Shown piece after piece: positions 35,499 through 44,493 of a stretch of DNA of 64,000 nucleotides (its first letter is position 1; each line of letters starts with the position of its first letter). The notes under the pieces were generated by a model. The model was not told the DNA's origin. It saw only the letters and a program-made list of their open reading frames with translations, and ran no database searches. A program made the position numbers and the translations under genes. The stretch covers positions 1-64,000 of the forward strand of contig NZ_LOKX01000009.1 of NCBI RefSeq assembly GCF_002211285.1. Reading direction: 5' to 3'. Origin of the DNA: Rhizobium sp. R635. GTDB taxonomy: Bacteria > Pseudomonadota > Alphaproteobacteria > Rhizobiales > Rhizobiaceae.

Positions 35499-35650
35499 GA
35501 ATCGCCGTGAAGAAATGAAAGGAAACTGTCTGAACCAGTCTAGAGAGCATTGCGGCTAAGGGAAAGCGCGGGCGGTCACATACCACTCTTTGCCTTTGTG
35601 CGATCACTTTTGTTCAAGACGCATAGAGGCTTCCGCGCTAATCTTGCCGG

Positions 35651-36508
35651 ATGCAGAACGTATCGCAGAAAGAGGCGGCAGACGCCATGCCGCTTGCCAA
35701 CGTGGAATCGGCCCGCTTCTGGCGGGATGGCCGCTTCCGCGACATGGAGTGCCTGAGCGCCACCTTTCTCACGCATGAATATGCGCCGCACGCGCACGAT
35801 ACGTTCAGCATCGGCGCGATAGAAAGCGGCACCCAGATCGCTACCCTCAGCGGCAGGCGGGAGGAAACCGGGCCGGGCGACCTTTATCTCATCGATCCCG
35901 GCGTCGTTCATGACGGCACGCCGGGCGGCGAGGGCTATCGCTACCGCATGATCTATCCCGACACGAAGCTGTTCGTCGATATTTTGGAGGATGTCACCGG
36001 CAAGGCCTTTCACGCGACGCCGTCTTTCTCCGGTGCTCTTCCACGTGATCCGCAGCTCGCCAATGCCTTTCATGCCGCCCACCGCACGCTCGAAACGGGC
36101 GCGGGCGCGCTGGAAGCCGATGAAAGCATGTTCTCGGTGCTGGCGGCGATCTTTGCGCGCCACGGCAGCGCCATCATCGTTCCTGTCGACACGCAGGAAC
36201 GGAGCGCGGTCGCCCGCGCCCGCGAATATCTGATCGAGAATTTCGACAGCGATGTCGGCCTGGAGGAATTGGCCGGCGTGGCGGGTTTGAGCCGCGCTCA
36301 TCTCATCCGGGCCTTCCGCAAGGAATATCACATCACCCCGCATGCCTTCCTGACCGATCGGCGCGTGCAGGTGGCCCGCCGGCTGCTGCGGCAGGGGCGC
36401 ATGCCGGCCGATATCGCGCTCGAATGCGGTTTTGCCGATCAGGCGCATTTCACCCGGCATTTCAAGGCGCGCACGGGCGTGACGCCCGGCCAGTTCCGCA
36501 CAGGCTGA
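35651..36508 (+). CDS. AraC-family transcriptional regulator
   Basis: A 285-residue regulator: N-terminal cupin-like sensor (about 25-150, with HEYAPHAHDTFSIGAIESG and the YLIDPGVVHDG turn) and a C-terminal double helix-turn-helix (about 190-285, LEELAGVAGLSRAHLIRAF and DIALECGFADQAHFTRHF). It is immediately upstream of azlC-azlD on the same strand with a 67-base gap. This is a common arrangement in which the regulator controls the branched-chain amino-acid exporter (inference). Start taken as ATG 35651; ATG 35687 is an alternative. Confidence 0.9.
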   Translation: MQNVSQKEAADAMPLANVESARFWRDGRFRDMECLSATFLTHEYAPHAHDTFSIGAIESGTQIATLSGRREETGPGDLYLIDPGVVHDGTPGGEGYRYRMIYPDTKLFVDILEDVTGKAFHATPSFSGALPRDPQLANAFHAAHRTLETGAGALEADESMFSVLAAIFARHGSAIIVPVDTQERSAVARAREYLIENFDSDVGLEELAGVAGLSRAHLIRAFRKEYHITPHAFLTDRRVQVARRLLRQGRMPADIALECGFADQAHFTRHFKARTGVTPGQFRTG

Positions 36509-36575
36509 TCACTTTCGTTCAATACGGTCGTTTCGGGCTGGGCTACTGCTCCGCGATCTCAATGAGGAGGTTGCC

Positions 36576-37295
36576 ATGTTGCAGCACAGCCGGCCATCCA
36601 GCGGATTTCTTGGCGGCGAATTTATCGCCGGAATGCGCGCCATTTTTCCACTTGTCGTCGCTGTCTTGCCGATCGGCCTCGTTTTCGGCGCGGTTGCCGC
36701 CACCAAGGGCCTTTCTCCGCTGGAAACGACGCTGATGAGCGCACTTGTCTTCGCAGGCGGTTCGCAATTCGTGGCAATGGACATCTGGGCGCATCCGGCA
36801 AGCTGGATCGGTATTGGCTTCGCGGCTCTGCTGGTCAATATCCGCCACGTGCTGATGAGCGCGTCGATCGGCACGAAGATGCAATCCTTCTCCGGCATCA
36901 AACGCTATATCGCCATGCTCTTCCTCGCCGATGAGCTCTGGGCGATGGCGGAATTCCGCGCCGGCAGCACGCGGCTGACGCCCGCCTGGTATGCCGGCAT
37001 CGTCACGCCCTTCTACCTCACCTGGGTGGGCTCTTCGCTGATGGGCGCACTGCTCGGCGCCTTTCTCGGCAATCCGGCCGTCATCGGCCTCGACTTCGCC
37101 TTTCCGGCTGTCTTTGTCGTGCTCGTCATGGGGTTCTGGAAGGGGCCGGAAACCGGCGCCGTCCTTGCCGCAAGCGGTGCCGCCTCCGTCGCGGTCCACC
37201 ACGTCGTCCCCGGCGTCTGGTATATCGCCGCCGGTGCGCTGGCCGGGCTGGCAATGGCCCTCTGGCAGGGCAGGGCGCGGGAGCAGGCGGCATGA
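36576..37295 (+). CDS. azlC: AzlC-type branched-chain amino-acid exporter, large subunit
   Basis: A 239-residue inner-membrane protein with seven or eight helices. Family landmarks are PLVVAVLPIGLVFGAVAA and FAGGSQFVAMD, followed by LLVNIRHVLMSASIG and LADELWAMAEF. With AzlD it forms an exporter for branched-chain amino acids or analogues (BrnFE-like). A perfect ribosome site AGGAGG sits five bases before the ATG. It overlaps azlD by four bases. Confidence 0.92.
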   Translation: MLQHSRPSSGFLGGEFIAGMRAIFPLVVAVLPIGLVFGAVAATKGLSPLETTLMSALVFAGGSQFVAMDIWAHPASWIGIGFAALLVNIRHVLMSASIGTKMQSFSGIKRYIAMLFLADELWAMAEFRAGSTRLTPAWYAGIVTPFYLTWVGSSLMGALLGAFLGNPAVIGLDFAFPAVFVVLVMGFWKGPETGAVLAASGAASVAVHHVVPGVWYIAAGALAGLAMALWQGRAREQAA

Positions 37296-37594
37296 CGCTC
37301 GACCTCAACACCCTTATCGCCATCCTCGCGATGGCTGCCGCAACGGTCTTCACCCGCGTCAGCGGCCTCGTGCTGATCCGTCATGTCGAGATGGATGAGC
37401 GCCGGAAAACGGCGATCGAGGCCATTCCGCCGGCCGTGCTGATGGCCGTCATCGCCCCGACCGCCTTTACGGCCGGTTGGGCGGAGACGCTGGCCTGCGC
37501 GGTCACCGCAATCGCCGCACGCCGCCTGCCGATGCTTGTGAGCGTCGTGGTTGGTGTGGCGACGGTCGCCCTGCTGCGGGCCGTTGGGCTCTAA
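37292..37594 (+). CDS. azlD: AzlD-type small subunit of the amino-acid exporter
   Basis: A 100-residue membrane protein with three or four helices, starting with ATGA overlap on azlC. The segment AAATVFTRVSGLVLIRHVEM and the IEAIPPAVLMAVIAPTAF stretch match the AzlD family. It is needed with AzlC for export. The reading ends just before the shared hairpin at 37601-37623, where the convergent dnaB gene also ends. Confidence 0.9.
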   Translation: MTLDLNTLIAILAMAAATVFTRVSGLVLIRHVEMDERRKTAIEAIPPAVLMAVIAPTAFTAGWAETLACAVTAIAARRLPMLVSVVVGVATVALLRAVGL

Positions 37595-37623
37595 AAGAAA
37601 TTGACGCGGGAAAACCGCGTCAA
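37593..37623 (-). terminator. Terminator between azlD and dnaB
   Basis: Perfect nine-base stem TTGACGCGG (37601-37609) and CCGCGTCAA (37615-37623). On the minus strand it is followed by TTTCTTTT, so it terminates dnaB; the dnaB stop codon lies inside the stem. On the plus strand there is no T-run, so azlD termination is less clear. Confidence 0.8.
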
Positions 37624-39122
37624 TGTTCCTCGTACTGTATGAAGGAAGGATCGGCGAGATCGGCAAAGCGCGTGAACTCCGCCTGGAAGGCAAGCTTCAC
37701 CGTGCCGGTCGGCCCGTGGCGCTGCTTGGCGATGATGACGTCGGCCGTGCCCTTCACCTTGTCGAACAGCGCTTCCCACTCCGGATATTTCGGGTCGTGG
37801 GGATCGCGGGGCTCCTGGTTCTTGACGTAATATTCCTCGCGGAACACGAAGAGCACGACGTCGGCGTCCTGCTCGATCGAGCCGGATTCGCGAAGGTCGG
37901 AGAGCTGCGGGCGCTTGTCGTCGCGGCTTTCGACTTGGCGCGAGAGCTGCGACAGCGCGATGATCGGAACGTTGAGTTCCTTGCCGAGCGCCTTCAGGCC
38001 GGTGGTGATCTGGGTGATTTCCTGGACGCGGTTGTCGCTTGATTTGCCCGAGCCGGTCATCAGCTGCACGTAGTCGACCACCAGCACGTCGAGGCCGCGC
38101 TGGCGCTTGAGGCGGCGCGCGCGCGCCGAAAGCTGGGCGATCGAAATGCCGCCGGTCTGGTCGATATAGAGCGGCACCTTCTGCATCATCATCGAGCAGG
38201 CGACGAGCTTTTCGAAATCGGCATCGTTGATGTCGCCGCGGCGGATCTTCGAGGAGGAGACTTCCGTCTGCTCGGAGATGATACGGGTGGCGAGCTGTTC
38301 GGACGACATTTCGAGCGAATAGAAGCCGACGACGCCGCCGTTCTTGGCCTTCGTGCTGCCGTCCGACTGTACTTCGCCTTCGAAGGCAGCGGCGATGTTA
38401 TAGGCGATGTTGGTCGCAAGCGAGGTCTTGCCCATGCCGGGGCGTCCGGCGAGGATGATCAAGTCCGAACGCTGCAGGCCGCCCATCTTGGCGTCGAGCG
38501 AATGGATGCCGGTGGAGATGCCCGAAAGCCCGCCGTCGCGCTCCTTGGCGACGGCCGCCATGTCGATGGCGAGCGCCACGGCATCGTTGAAGGACTGGAA
38601 GCCGCCGTCATAGCGGCCGTTTTCGGCGAGCTCGAAGAGCCGGCGTTCGGTATCCTCGATCTGTGACTGCGGCGGCATGTCGAGCGGCGCATCATAGGCG
38701 ATATTGACGACGTCCTCGCCGATGGTGATCAGCGCCCGCCGCAGCGCGAGGTCGTAGATCGCGCGGCCGTAGTCTTCGGCATTGATGACGGTGACCGCGT
38801 TGCTGACGAGGCTCGCCAGATATTGCGAAACGGTCATGTCGCCGACCTTCTCGTCGGCCTTCAGGAAGGTCTTGATCGTCACCGGATTGGCGATCTTGCC
38901 CATGCGGATGATGTCGCCGGCGACCTCGAAGATCTTCCGGTGCAGCGGTTCGTAGAGATGGATCGGCTTCAGGAAGTCCGACACCCGGTAATAGGCGTCG
39001 TTGTTCATCAGGATGGCACCCAGAAGCGCCTGCTCGGCTTCGATGTTGTTGGGTGCTTCGCGGTAATGCTGCTCCGAAGGAGCAACGGCTGCAATCTTTC
39101 GAGCGGCGTCGTTCATCATCAT
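37620..39122 (-). CDS. dnaB: Replicative DNA helicase DnaB
   Basis: A 500-residue hexameric fork helicase. The N-terminal primase-interacting domain starts NIEAEQALLGAILMNN; after a linker the RecA-like motor has Walker A AGRPGMGKTSLA, Walker B LDVLVVDYVQLM, the IALSQLSRQVE motif and the arginine finger region VIIAKQRHGPTG. The start is one of three consecutive ATGs (39122, 39119, 39116) preceded only by a weak GGAAAAAGA. It lies downstream of the rpsF-rplI operon with its own terminator between. Confidence 0.95.
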   Translation of the reverse strand: MMMNDAARKIAAVAPSEQHYREAPNNIEAEQALLGAILMNNDAYYRVSDFLKPIHLYEPLHRKIFEVAGDIIRMGKIANPVTIKTFLKADEKVGDMTVSQYLASLVSNAVTVINAEDYGRAIYDLALRRALITIGEDVVNIAYDAPLDMPPQSQIEDTERRLFELAENGRYDGGFQSFNDAVALAIDMAAVAKERDGGLSGISTGIHSLDAKMGGLQRSDLIILAGRPGMGKTSLATNIAYNIAAAFEGEVQSDGSTKAKNGGVVGFYSLEMSSEQLATRIISEQTEVSSSKIRRGDINDADFEKLVACSMMMQKVPLYIDQTGGISIAQLSARARRLKRQRGLDVLVVDYVQLMTGSGKSSDNRVQEITQITTGLKALGKELNVPIIALSQLSRQVESRDDKRPQLSDLRESGSIEQDADVVLFVFREEYYVKNQEPRDPHDPKYPEWEALFDKVKGTADVIIAKQRHGPTGTVKLAFQAEFTRFADLADPSFIQYEEH

Positions 39123-39492
39123 CCGTTCTGTCTTTTTCCAACTCCGGATTTGCAATTCCGGATGGAGAAAATCAAGGGGCTGCGAAAGGAGCGGGGCTCG
39201 TCTCGCCTAAATCCTGAACGCTGTGCCCATTGTTCGACTTCTCCACAGTCCCAGGCGCCACAAACGAGAAATACTGGCAGTGTCACCCGCAGGACACGGT
39301 ACGGAGCCGACTCAGCTCACCCGTTCCGGAGAAGGATATGTTAGCGCGATGACACCGGGCACGCAGCAAAAACATCCGGACAATCCCCTGTTAAAAAGTG
39401 ACCGGCGGCTGCGTGAACACCCGAATGAATGGAAACGAAAAAGCCCGGCGCGATGGCCGGGCTTTCCCTCTCGCGGATTGCTCCGGCGAAAA
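39123..39492. other. Spacer between rplI and dnaB
   Basis: A 370-base gap carrying the rplI terminator at its right end (39436-39465) and, presumably, the dnaB promoter (minus strand). Two short TCCGGA-type inverted copies lie near 39146-39163, close to the dnaB start. No convincing small gene or RNA was seen; the long plus-strand frame through here is a shadow of rplI and its neighbour. Confidence 0.4.
39436..39465 (-). terminator. Rho-independent terminator after rplI
   Basis: Perfect ten-base stem AAAGCCCGGC (39440-39449) and GCCGGGCTTT (39456-39465) with a six-base loop, 28 bases beyond the rplI stop, followed on the minus strand by TTTTT. It ends the rpsF operon. Confidence 0.88.
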
Positions 39493-40071
39493 TTATGCTT
39501 CGTCTTCGTCGAGGCCGTCGGCTTCCGGATCGAAGAAATCTTCCGGACGCAGTGCGTCTTCGTCAACGCCGTAGATCGCGTCGACCGAGGTGAGTTCTTC
39601 GCCCTTCGCCTGGCGCTCTGCCTCTTCGGCGGAACGGGCAACGTTCAGCTCGACGTTGATTTCGACTTCGGCATGCAGCTGCAGCTCGACCTTGTGCAGG
39701 CCGATCGACTTGATCGGCGTGTTGAGGTGAACCTGGTTGCGGCCGACGTTGAAGCCTTCTGCGGCAAGAATTTCGACGACGTCACGGGCAGCGACCGAGC
39801 CGTAGAGCTGGCCGGTTTCGCCAGCGGAGCGTACGACGATGAAGGACTTGCCGTCGAGGACGTCGGCGACCTTCTGGGCTTCCGACTTGCGCTCGAGGTT
39901 GCGGGCTTCGAGCGTTGCGCGCTCGGATTCGAAGCGGGCCTTGTTGGCGGCGTTGGCGCGCAGCGCCTTGCCGAGCGGCAGCAGGTAGTTACGGGCAAAG
40001 CCGTCGCGAACCTTTACAGTTTCGCCCATCTGGCCGAGCTTGGAGATGCGTTCGAGAAGAATGACGTCCAT
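39493..40071 (-). CDS. rplI: 50S ribosomal protein L9
   Basis: A 192-residue L9. The N-terminal signature [20 protein letters not shown] and [13 protein letters not shown] is followed by the long helix and the C-terminal 23S-binding domain. It is about 40 residues longer than E. coli L9, with an acidic tail ([16 protein letters not shown]), as usual in rhizobia. It is the last gene of the rpsF-rpsR-DUF2232-rplI set and is followed by a clear terminator. Confidence 0.95.
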   Translation of the reverse strand: MDVILLERISKLGQMGETVKVRDGFARNYLLPLGKALRANAANKARFESERATLEARNLERKSEAQKVADVLDGKSFIVVRSAGETGQLYGSVAARDVVEILAAEGFNVGRNQVHLNTPIKSIGLHKVELQLHAEVEINVELNVARSAEEAERQAKGEELTSVDAIYGVDEDALRPEDFFDPEADGLDEDEA

Positions 40072-40092
40072 TTTCTTTTCCTTTCTTGTGTC

Positions 40093-41079
40093 TCAGATTT
40101 TCGTATCGGATTGTTTGGGGGCATCGGCATCTTTCGCCGGGGTCAGTGCGATCGCCTTGCGCGTATCGCTGAGACCCACGACCAGGATGAGGAGAGCTGG
40201 CAGCAGCATGAGCATCGAAGCCAGGTAGCAGAGGATGAGGGCCGGTATGCGCCAGTCCTTTCCACGCGTGCGGAAATGCAGCGAGGCGAAGCCGGAGAGC
40301 ATGAAACCGGCGCCGAAGGCGCCGATCACGGTCGCGCCGACGAGCGCCGGAACGCCGCCGAAGAAGCAGGCCGCAAGCCCGGCCAGGAAGATGAAGATCG
40401 AATTGCGGTTCATGCGCAGCGACGAGGGAATATCCTCGCGCGGGCGAAGGCCCCGGCCGGATGCCGCGACGATGCGCACGGCGAAATAATAGGCGGCAAA
40501 CAGCATGCTGACCCACATGCCGCCCTGCACGGCCGGCAGCATCAGCAGGATCAGCGATTTGGTCTGCGCGGTTGCCGCAGGATCGGGCATGAATTCCGGC
40601 TGCTGCTGTTTGACCGAAGTGATCAGCAGGTCGACGATCGGATCGGTGATATCAGGCCCATAGCCGATCATCACGCCGATGACGATGACGGCGATCGTCA
40701 CCAGTCCGCAGAGATGGAGCAGGATATCGGAGAGCGGATACCAGGCGAGCAGATGATCGGGGCCGCCGAGTTCGGAGGCGGGGCGCGCGAGATTGGCGAG
40801 ATGGCTGAGCCAGCCGGCCGGCAGCAGCGTCACCAGCGTCATGATGAGCGCGAAAGACGGGGAGATGAGGAGCGCACCGAGCGTCGCTCCCGTGACGACG
40901 GCCGAAATCGCGGCGGCATTGCCCCAGCCGAGCCCGACGATCAGGATCGGCAGCGCCGAGGCCGTGTATAGAATCGCGCTGAAAAACGACGGCTGCATGC
41001 TCGCGCCCAGCACCAGCAGGGCGGCGGTCAATCCGGCGAGTGCGCCGATCAGCAGCGTTCTAAGGTTCGGTCGTTTCAA
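40093..41079 (-). CDS. DUF2232 integral membrane protein in the ribosomal operon (TTG start)
   Basis: A 328-residue protein with eight to nine hydrophobic helices, starting with RPNLRTLLIGALAGLTAALL; a short charged C-terminus (KDADAPKQSDTKI) follows the last helix. It lies between rpsR and rplI, where rhizobia typically have a DUF2232 protein. No ATG fits; the open frame begins at TTG 41077-41079 with AGGA upstream, while the ATG at 41098 is out of frame and stops early. YybS-like transporter roles have been suggested for the family; function here is unknown. Confidence 0.8.
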   Translation of the reverse strand: MKRPNLRTLLIGALAGLTAALLVLGASMQPSFFSAILYTASALPILIVGLGWGNAAAISAVVTGATLGALLISPSFALIMTLVTLLPAGWLSHLANLARPASELGGPDHLLAWYPLSDILLHLCGLVTIAVIVIGVMIGYGPDITDPIVDLLITSVKQQQPEFMPDPAATAQTKSLILLMLPAVQGGMWVSMLFAAYYFAVRIVAASGRGLRPREDIPSSLRMNRNSIFIFLAGLAACFFGGVPALVGATVIGAFGAGFMLSGFASLHFRTRGKDWRIPALILCYLASMLMLLPALLILVVGLSDTRKAIALTPAKDADAPKQSDTKI

Positions 41080-41188
41080 GGTCGCTGTCCTGCTTCATCA
41101 AGCAGTTAGAGGATGTTGCTGAATCGAATTCAGAAACGTCTCAACATGGGTTTTAAGAGTTCCGATCCGCGCCCATCGCGGAAGGGAG

Positions 41189-41212
41189 AGGGAAGGCACG
41201 AATGCCTTCCCT
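41189..41212. other. Hairpin between rpsR and the DUF2232 gene
   Basis: Perfect ten-base stem AGGGAAGGCA (41189-41198) and TGCCTTCCCT (41203-41212) with loop CGAA. It follows the rpsR stop by 22 bases. On the minus strand no U-tract follows, so it may be a processing or partial termination point that lowers expression of the downstream membrane protein gene relative to S6 and S18. Confidence 0.5.
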
Positions 41213-41234
41213 TAAAGGTGAATGCGTCGGCCGA

Positions 41235-41483
41235 TCAGGCGACGACGTAGGGCAGCAGGCCGAGGAAACGGGCGCGCTTGATCGCCTGGGCGAGTTCGCG
41301 CTGCTTCTTCTGGGAAACGGCCGTGATGCGGGACGGAACGATCTTGCCGCGCTCGGAAATGTAGCGCTGCAGCAGGCGAACGTCCTTGTAGTCGATCCGC
41401 GGAGCGTTTGCGCCGGAGAACGGGCAGGTCTTGCGGCGGCGATGGAACGGACGGCGGACCGGTGCGGAGGAAGCTTCAGACAT
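41235..41483 (-). CDS. rpsR: 30S ribosomal protein S18
   Basis: An 82-residue S18, matching the family in length and in motifs: [20 protein letters not shown], then [18 protein letters not shown] and [20 protein letters not shown]. It pairs with S6 on the 30S platform. It lies 12 bases downstream of rpsF in the conserved rpsF-rpsR order. Confidence 0.96.
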   Translation of the reverse strand: MSEASSAPVRRPFHRRRKTCPFSGANAPRIDYKDVRLLQRYISERGKIVPSRITAVSQKKQRELAQAIKRARFLGLLPYVVA

Positions 41484-41495
41484 TCTTATATCTCC

Positions 41496-41954
41496 TTATG
41501 CACGGTCTTCGCGCGGAGCGCGGTCCGGACGCGGGCCACGCTGGAAGTCGCCGTCACGGCGCGGCGGACGGTCGCCGAATTCGCGGCGCGGGCCACGGTC
41601 GCCACCTTCGCGCGGGCCGCGGTCGTCACGGTCGCGCTTCTGCAGCATGGCAGACGGGCCTTCTTCGTGCTTTTCGACGGCGATGGTCATGTAGCGAAGA
41701 ACGTCTTCGCTGATGCGCATCTGGCGTTCCATTTCCTGGATCGCTGCTGCCGGTGCATCGATGTCCATCAGGGCGTAGTGCGCCTTGCGGTTCTTCTTGA
41801 TGCGGTAGGTGAGGGACTTGAGGCCCCAGTTCTCGATACGCCCGACTTTACCGCCGTTAGCTTCGATCACACCCTTGTACTGTTCTACGAGGGCATCGAC
41901 CTGCTGAGCGGAAATATCCTGCCGGGCAAGGAATACATGTTCATAAAGAGCCAT
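41496..41954 (-). CDS. rpsF: 30S ribosomal protein S6
   Basis: A 152-residue S6. The core [35 protein letters not shown] and [20 protein letters not shown] is canonical; the last 50 residues are an Arg/Asp/Gly/Pro-rich tail ([19 protein letters not shown]) that replaces the glutamate tail of E. coli S6 and is typical of rhizobia. It is the first gene of the operon. A long leader of roughly 215 bases separates it from a candidate promoter. Confidence 0.96.
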   Translation of the reverse strand: MALYEHVFLARQDISAQQVDALVEQYKGVIEANGGKVGRIENWGLKSLTYRIKKNRKAHYALMDIDAPAAAIQEMERQMRISEDVLRYMTIAVEKHEEGPSAMLQKRDRDDRGPREGGDRGPRREFGDRPPRRDGDFQRGPRPDRAPREDRA

Positions 41955-42175
41955 GACAGCTTTGCCTTTCTTGCGTTTGGTTCAACCCGATATTCGGCGG
42001 CTAAGCCTCAACGACTGCTCCTGATTGGGCGGACCCAGGCAAGAAAAGCGTTTCCGAGACGGTCGAGAGCGGAGACACGGGAGGCTGGAACGCTTCCGTT
42101 CCGAACGATTTGCAAAATGCAAACCGGCCCTCCGTTCAGCCACCAGCCAGAAGACCGGGTTAACGAACAGCGCGG

Positions 42176-42204
42176 CTTATACGGATTTTTGCGCGAAAGG
42201 CAAG
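42176..42204 (-). promoter_or_regulatory. Candidate rpsF operon promoter and leader
   Basis: On the minus strand, CTTGCC (42199-42204), a 17-base spacer and TATAAG (42176-42181) resemble the rhizobial sigma-70 pattern CTTGAC-N17-CTATAT. Transcription would begin near 42169, leaving a leader of about 215 bases before rpsF. Close to the gene the leader has a CCGAATATCGG-like stretch, which could be an S6:S18-type autoregulatory structure; I could not fold it to a confident consensus. Confidence 0.45.
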
Positions 42205-42267
42205 TGCAATCGGACGGCCAGGCCGACGCAGGCCGATCGGCCATGCCGGACCGTCATGGGATTATGA

Positions 42268-43311
42268 TCACAGCGGCAGCGGATATTGCCGGTGCACCTT
42301 GGCGATCTCTGCCAGGACGTCGTCCGAAAGCGTCAGCTCGACCGCGCCGATATCGATCTTCAACTGTTCCATCGAGGTCGCGCCGATGATGGCCGAGGCC
42401 ATGAAGGGTCTCGACAGGCAGAAGGCGAGCGCCATGGCCGCCGGGTCGAGGCCGTATTTGCGTGCGATCCCGATATAGGCCTTGGTCGCCGGCTCCTGCA
42501 GCGGCTGCAGGCGGCCGCCGATATCGTGGTTGATCGAGCCGCGCGAACCCTTCGGCCTTGCGCCATCGACATATTTGCCCGTCAGGATGCCGCCGGCGAG
42601 CGGCGAATAGGCGAGCAGCCCGACATCCTCATGGTGCGAGAGTTCGGCGAGGTCGAGGTCGAAGTGGCGATAGAGCAGATTGTATTCGTTCTGGACGCTG
42701 GCGATGCGCGGCAGGCCCTTCTGCTCGGATAGCGTCAGGTATTTCTGGATGCCCCAGGTGGTTTCGTTGGAAAGGCCGATCGCGCGGATCTTGCCTTCCT
42801 TCACCAGTGCGCCGAGTGTTTCCAGGATGTCGAGCATGTTGGCGACGGCCGTCTCGCGATCCTGGTTGAACGGATTGTAGCTCCAGTTCTGGCGGAAATG
42901 GAAATGGCCGCGGTTTGGCCAATGGATCTGGTAGAGATCGACGTAATCCGTCTTCAGCCGCGTCAGGCTTGCCTCGAGTGCCAGGCGTATGTTCTTCGCA
43001 TCCGCGCCTTCGCCGCCGCGTATGTAGCCGCGGCCACGGCCTGCGACCTTGGTGGCGAGCACGATGTCACCACGCTTGCCTGATTTGCTGAACCAGGTGC
43101 CGATATAATCTTCGGTCCAGCCCTGTGTTTCGGCCGAGACCGGCGTCGTCGGATAAAGCTCGGCGGTATCGAAGAAATTGACGCCCTTCTCGACGGCATA
43201 ATCCATCTGCGCATGAGCGTCGGTCTCGCTGTTCTGCGAACCCCACGTCATGGTGCCGAGGCAAATTTCTGAAACGGAGATATCGGTGCGGCCGAGCGAA
43301 TTATACTTCAT
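42268..43311 (-). CDS. Tas-like NADP-dependent aldo-keto reductase
   Basis: A 347-residue aldo-keto reductase. The opening MKYNSLGRTDISVSEICLGT and FFDTAELYP (catalytic Asp and Tyr) are typical, with the catalytic Lys in VLATKVAGRG and His in YQIHWPNR. The inserts (TTPVSAETQGWTEDYIG, NWSYNPFNQDRETAV) match E. coli Tas. Carbonyl reduction with NADPH is expected; the natural substrate is unknown. Start set at ATG 43311; the open frame upstream has no family similarity. It is divergent from fabD. Confidence 0.88.
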   Translation of the reverse strand: MKYNSLGRTDISVSEICLGTMTWGSQNSETDAHAQMDYAVEKGVNFFDTAELYPTTPVSAETQGWTEDYIGTWFSKSGKRGDIVLATKVAGRGRGYIRGGEGADAKNIRLALEASLTRLKTDYVDLYQIHWPNRGHFHFRQNWSYNPFNQDRETAVANMLDILETLGALVKEGKIRAIGLSNETTWGIQKYLTLSEQKGLPRIASVQNEYNLLYRHFDLDLAELSHHEDVGLLAYSPLAGGILTGKYVDGARPKGSRGSINHDIGGRLQPLQEPATKAYIGIARKYGLDPAAMALAFCLSRPFMASAIIGATSMEQLKIDIGAVELTLSDDVLAEIAKVHRQYPLPL

Positions 43312-43518
43312 GGAAAAACCTTGGGAGCGATCTTGAGGTGAAAGCCTTGGGAAGTGCCCGCGCAAATCTAGGCCGGATTTGACGGAGCGCAAGAGCAAAA
43401 CCGGGCTTTTGTGCCGGTGCGAAAGGCTTTGCAGAGAGCGGGCCGCCACTTGACTCTCCGGGAAAGAATGTCAATTGGAGGCAAAATAGCCTTGAGGGGC
43501 GCAACCAGGGATACGAGA

Positions 43519-44463
43519 ATGACCATCGCTTTCACTTTTCCCGGCCAGGGCAGCCAGGCCGTCGGCATGGGTAAGGATCTCGCCGAGAATTTCGCGGAAG
43601 CGCGCGCCGTTTTCGAAGAGGTTGATGAGGCGCTCGGTGAGAAGCTCTCGGATGTCATGTTCAACGGTCCCGAGGACACGCTGACTTTGACGGCAAATGC
43701 CCAGCCGGCCTTGATGGCCGTCTCGATCGCCGTCATCCGCGTGCTTGAGGCCAAGGGCCTGGATCTGAAGTCCAAGGTTGCTTACGTCGCCGGCCATTCG
43801 CTTGGCGAATATTCGGCACTTTGCGCCGCCGGCACCTTTTCGCTCGCCGATACCGCGCGTTTGCTGCGCATTCGCGGCAATGCGATGCAGGCTGCCGTTC
43901 CCGTCGGCGTCGGCGCCATGGCCGCGATCATCGGCCTCGAACATGCCGATGTCGTCGCCGTCTGTGAGGAGGCCGCCGCCATCGGCGCCTGCCAGATCGC
44001 CAATGACAATGGCGGCGGCCAGATCGTCATTTCGGGCGAAAAGGCGGCGGTTGAAAAGGCCGCCGGCCTTGCGACCGACAAGGGCGCCAAGCGCGCCATC
44101 CTGTTGCCCGTCTCCGCTCCTTTCCATTCGGCGCTGATGGCGCCCGCTGCCGACGCCATGCGCGAGGCGCTGGCAAAGGTTGCCAAATCCGATCCCGTCG
44201 TCCCGCTGATCGCCAATGTTCGCGCGGCCCCGGTAAAGAACGCCGACGAGATCGCCGGCCTCCTGGTCGAGCAGGTGACCGGCCAGGTCCGCTGGCGCGA
44301 GACCGTGGAATGGTTCGCCGCAAACGGCGTCACGACGCTTTATGAACTCGGCTCCGGCAAGGTGCTGACCGGTCTTGCCCGCCGCATCGACAAGACGATC
44401 AACGGCGTCTCGGTCAATGGTCCCTCGGATATCGACGCGGCCGTCGCCGCGCTCATGGCCTGA
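43519..44463 (+). CDS. fabD: Malonyl-CoA:ACP transacylase
   Basis: A 314-residue enzyme loading malonate from CoA onto ACP for fatty-acid elongation. Motifs are FPGQGSQAVGMG, the Ser nucleophile in GHSLGEYSAL, a conserved Arg in LLRIRGNAMQ and the His in PVSAPFHSALM. Start set at ATG 43519 (MTIAFTFPGQGS), preceded by AGGGA. It is the first gene of fabD-fabG-acpP-fabF, with fabG starting 30 bases later. Confidence 0.95.
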   Translation: MTIAFTFPGQGSQAVGMGKDLAENFAEARAVFEEVDEALGEKLSDVMFNGPEDTLTLTANAQPALMAVSIAVIRVLEAKGLDLKSKVAYVAGHSLGEYSALCAAGTFSLADTARLLRIRGNAMQAAVPVGVGAMAAIIGLEHADVVAVCEEAAAIGACQIANDNGGGQIVISGEKAAVEKAAGLATDKGAKRAILLPVSAPFHSALMAPAADAMREALAKVAKSDPVVPLIANVRAAPVKNADEIAGLLVEQVTGQVRWRETVEWFAANGVTTLYELGSGKVLTGLARRIDKTINGVSVNGPSDIDAAVAALMA

Positions 44464-44493
44464 TTGCTATCTCCAGATATAAGGAACGCTTCC

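Noticed and set aside
39223..40971. 582-codon plus-strand open frame
   Set aside because: Opposite rplI and the DUF2232 gene, with His/Asp/Gln/Arg-rich low-complexity sequence; the minus-strand genes are clearly real.
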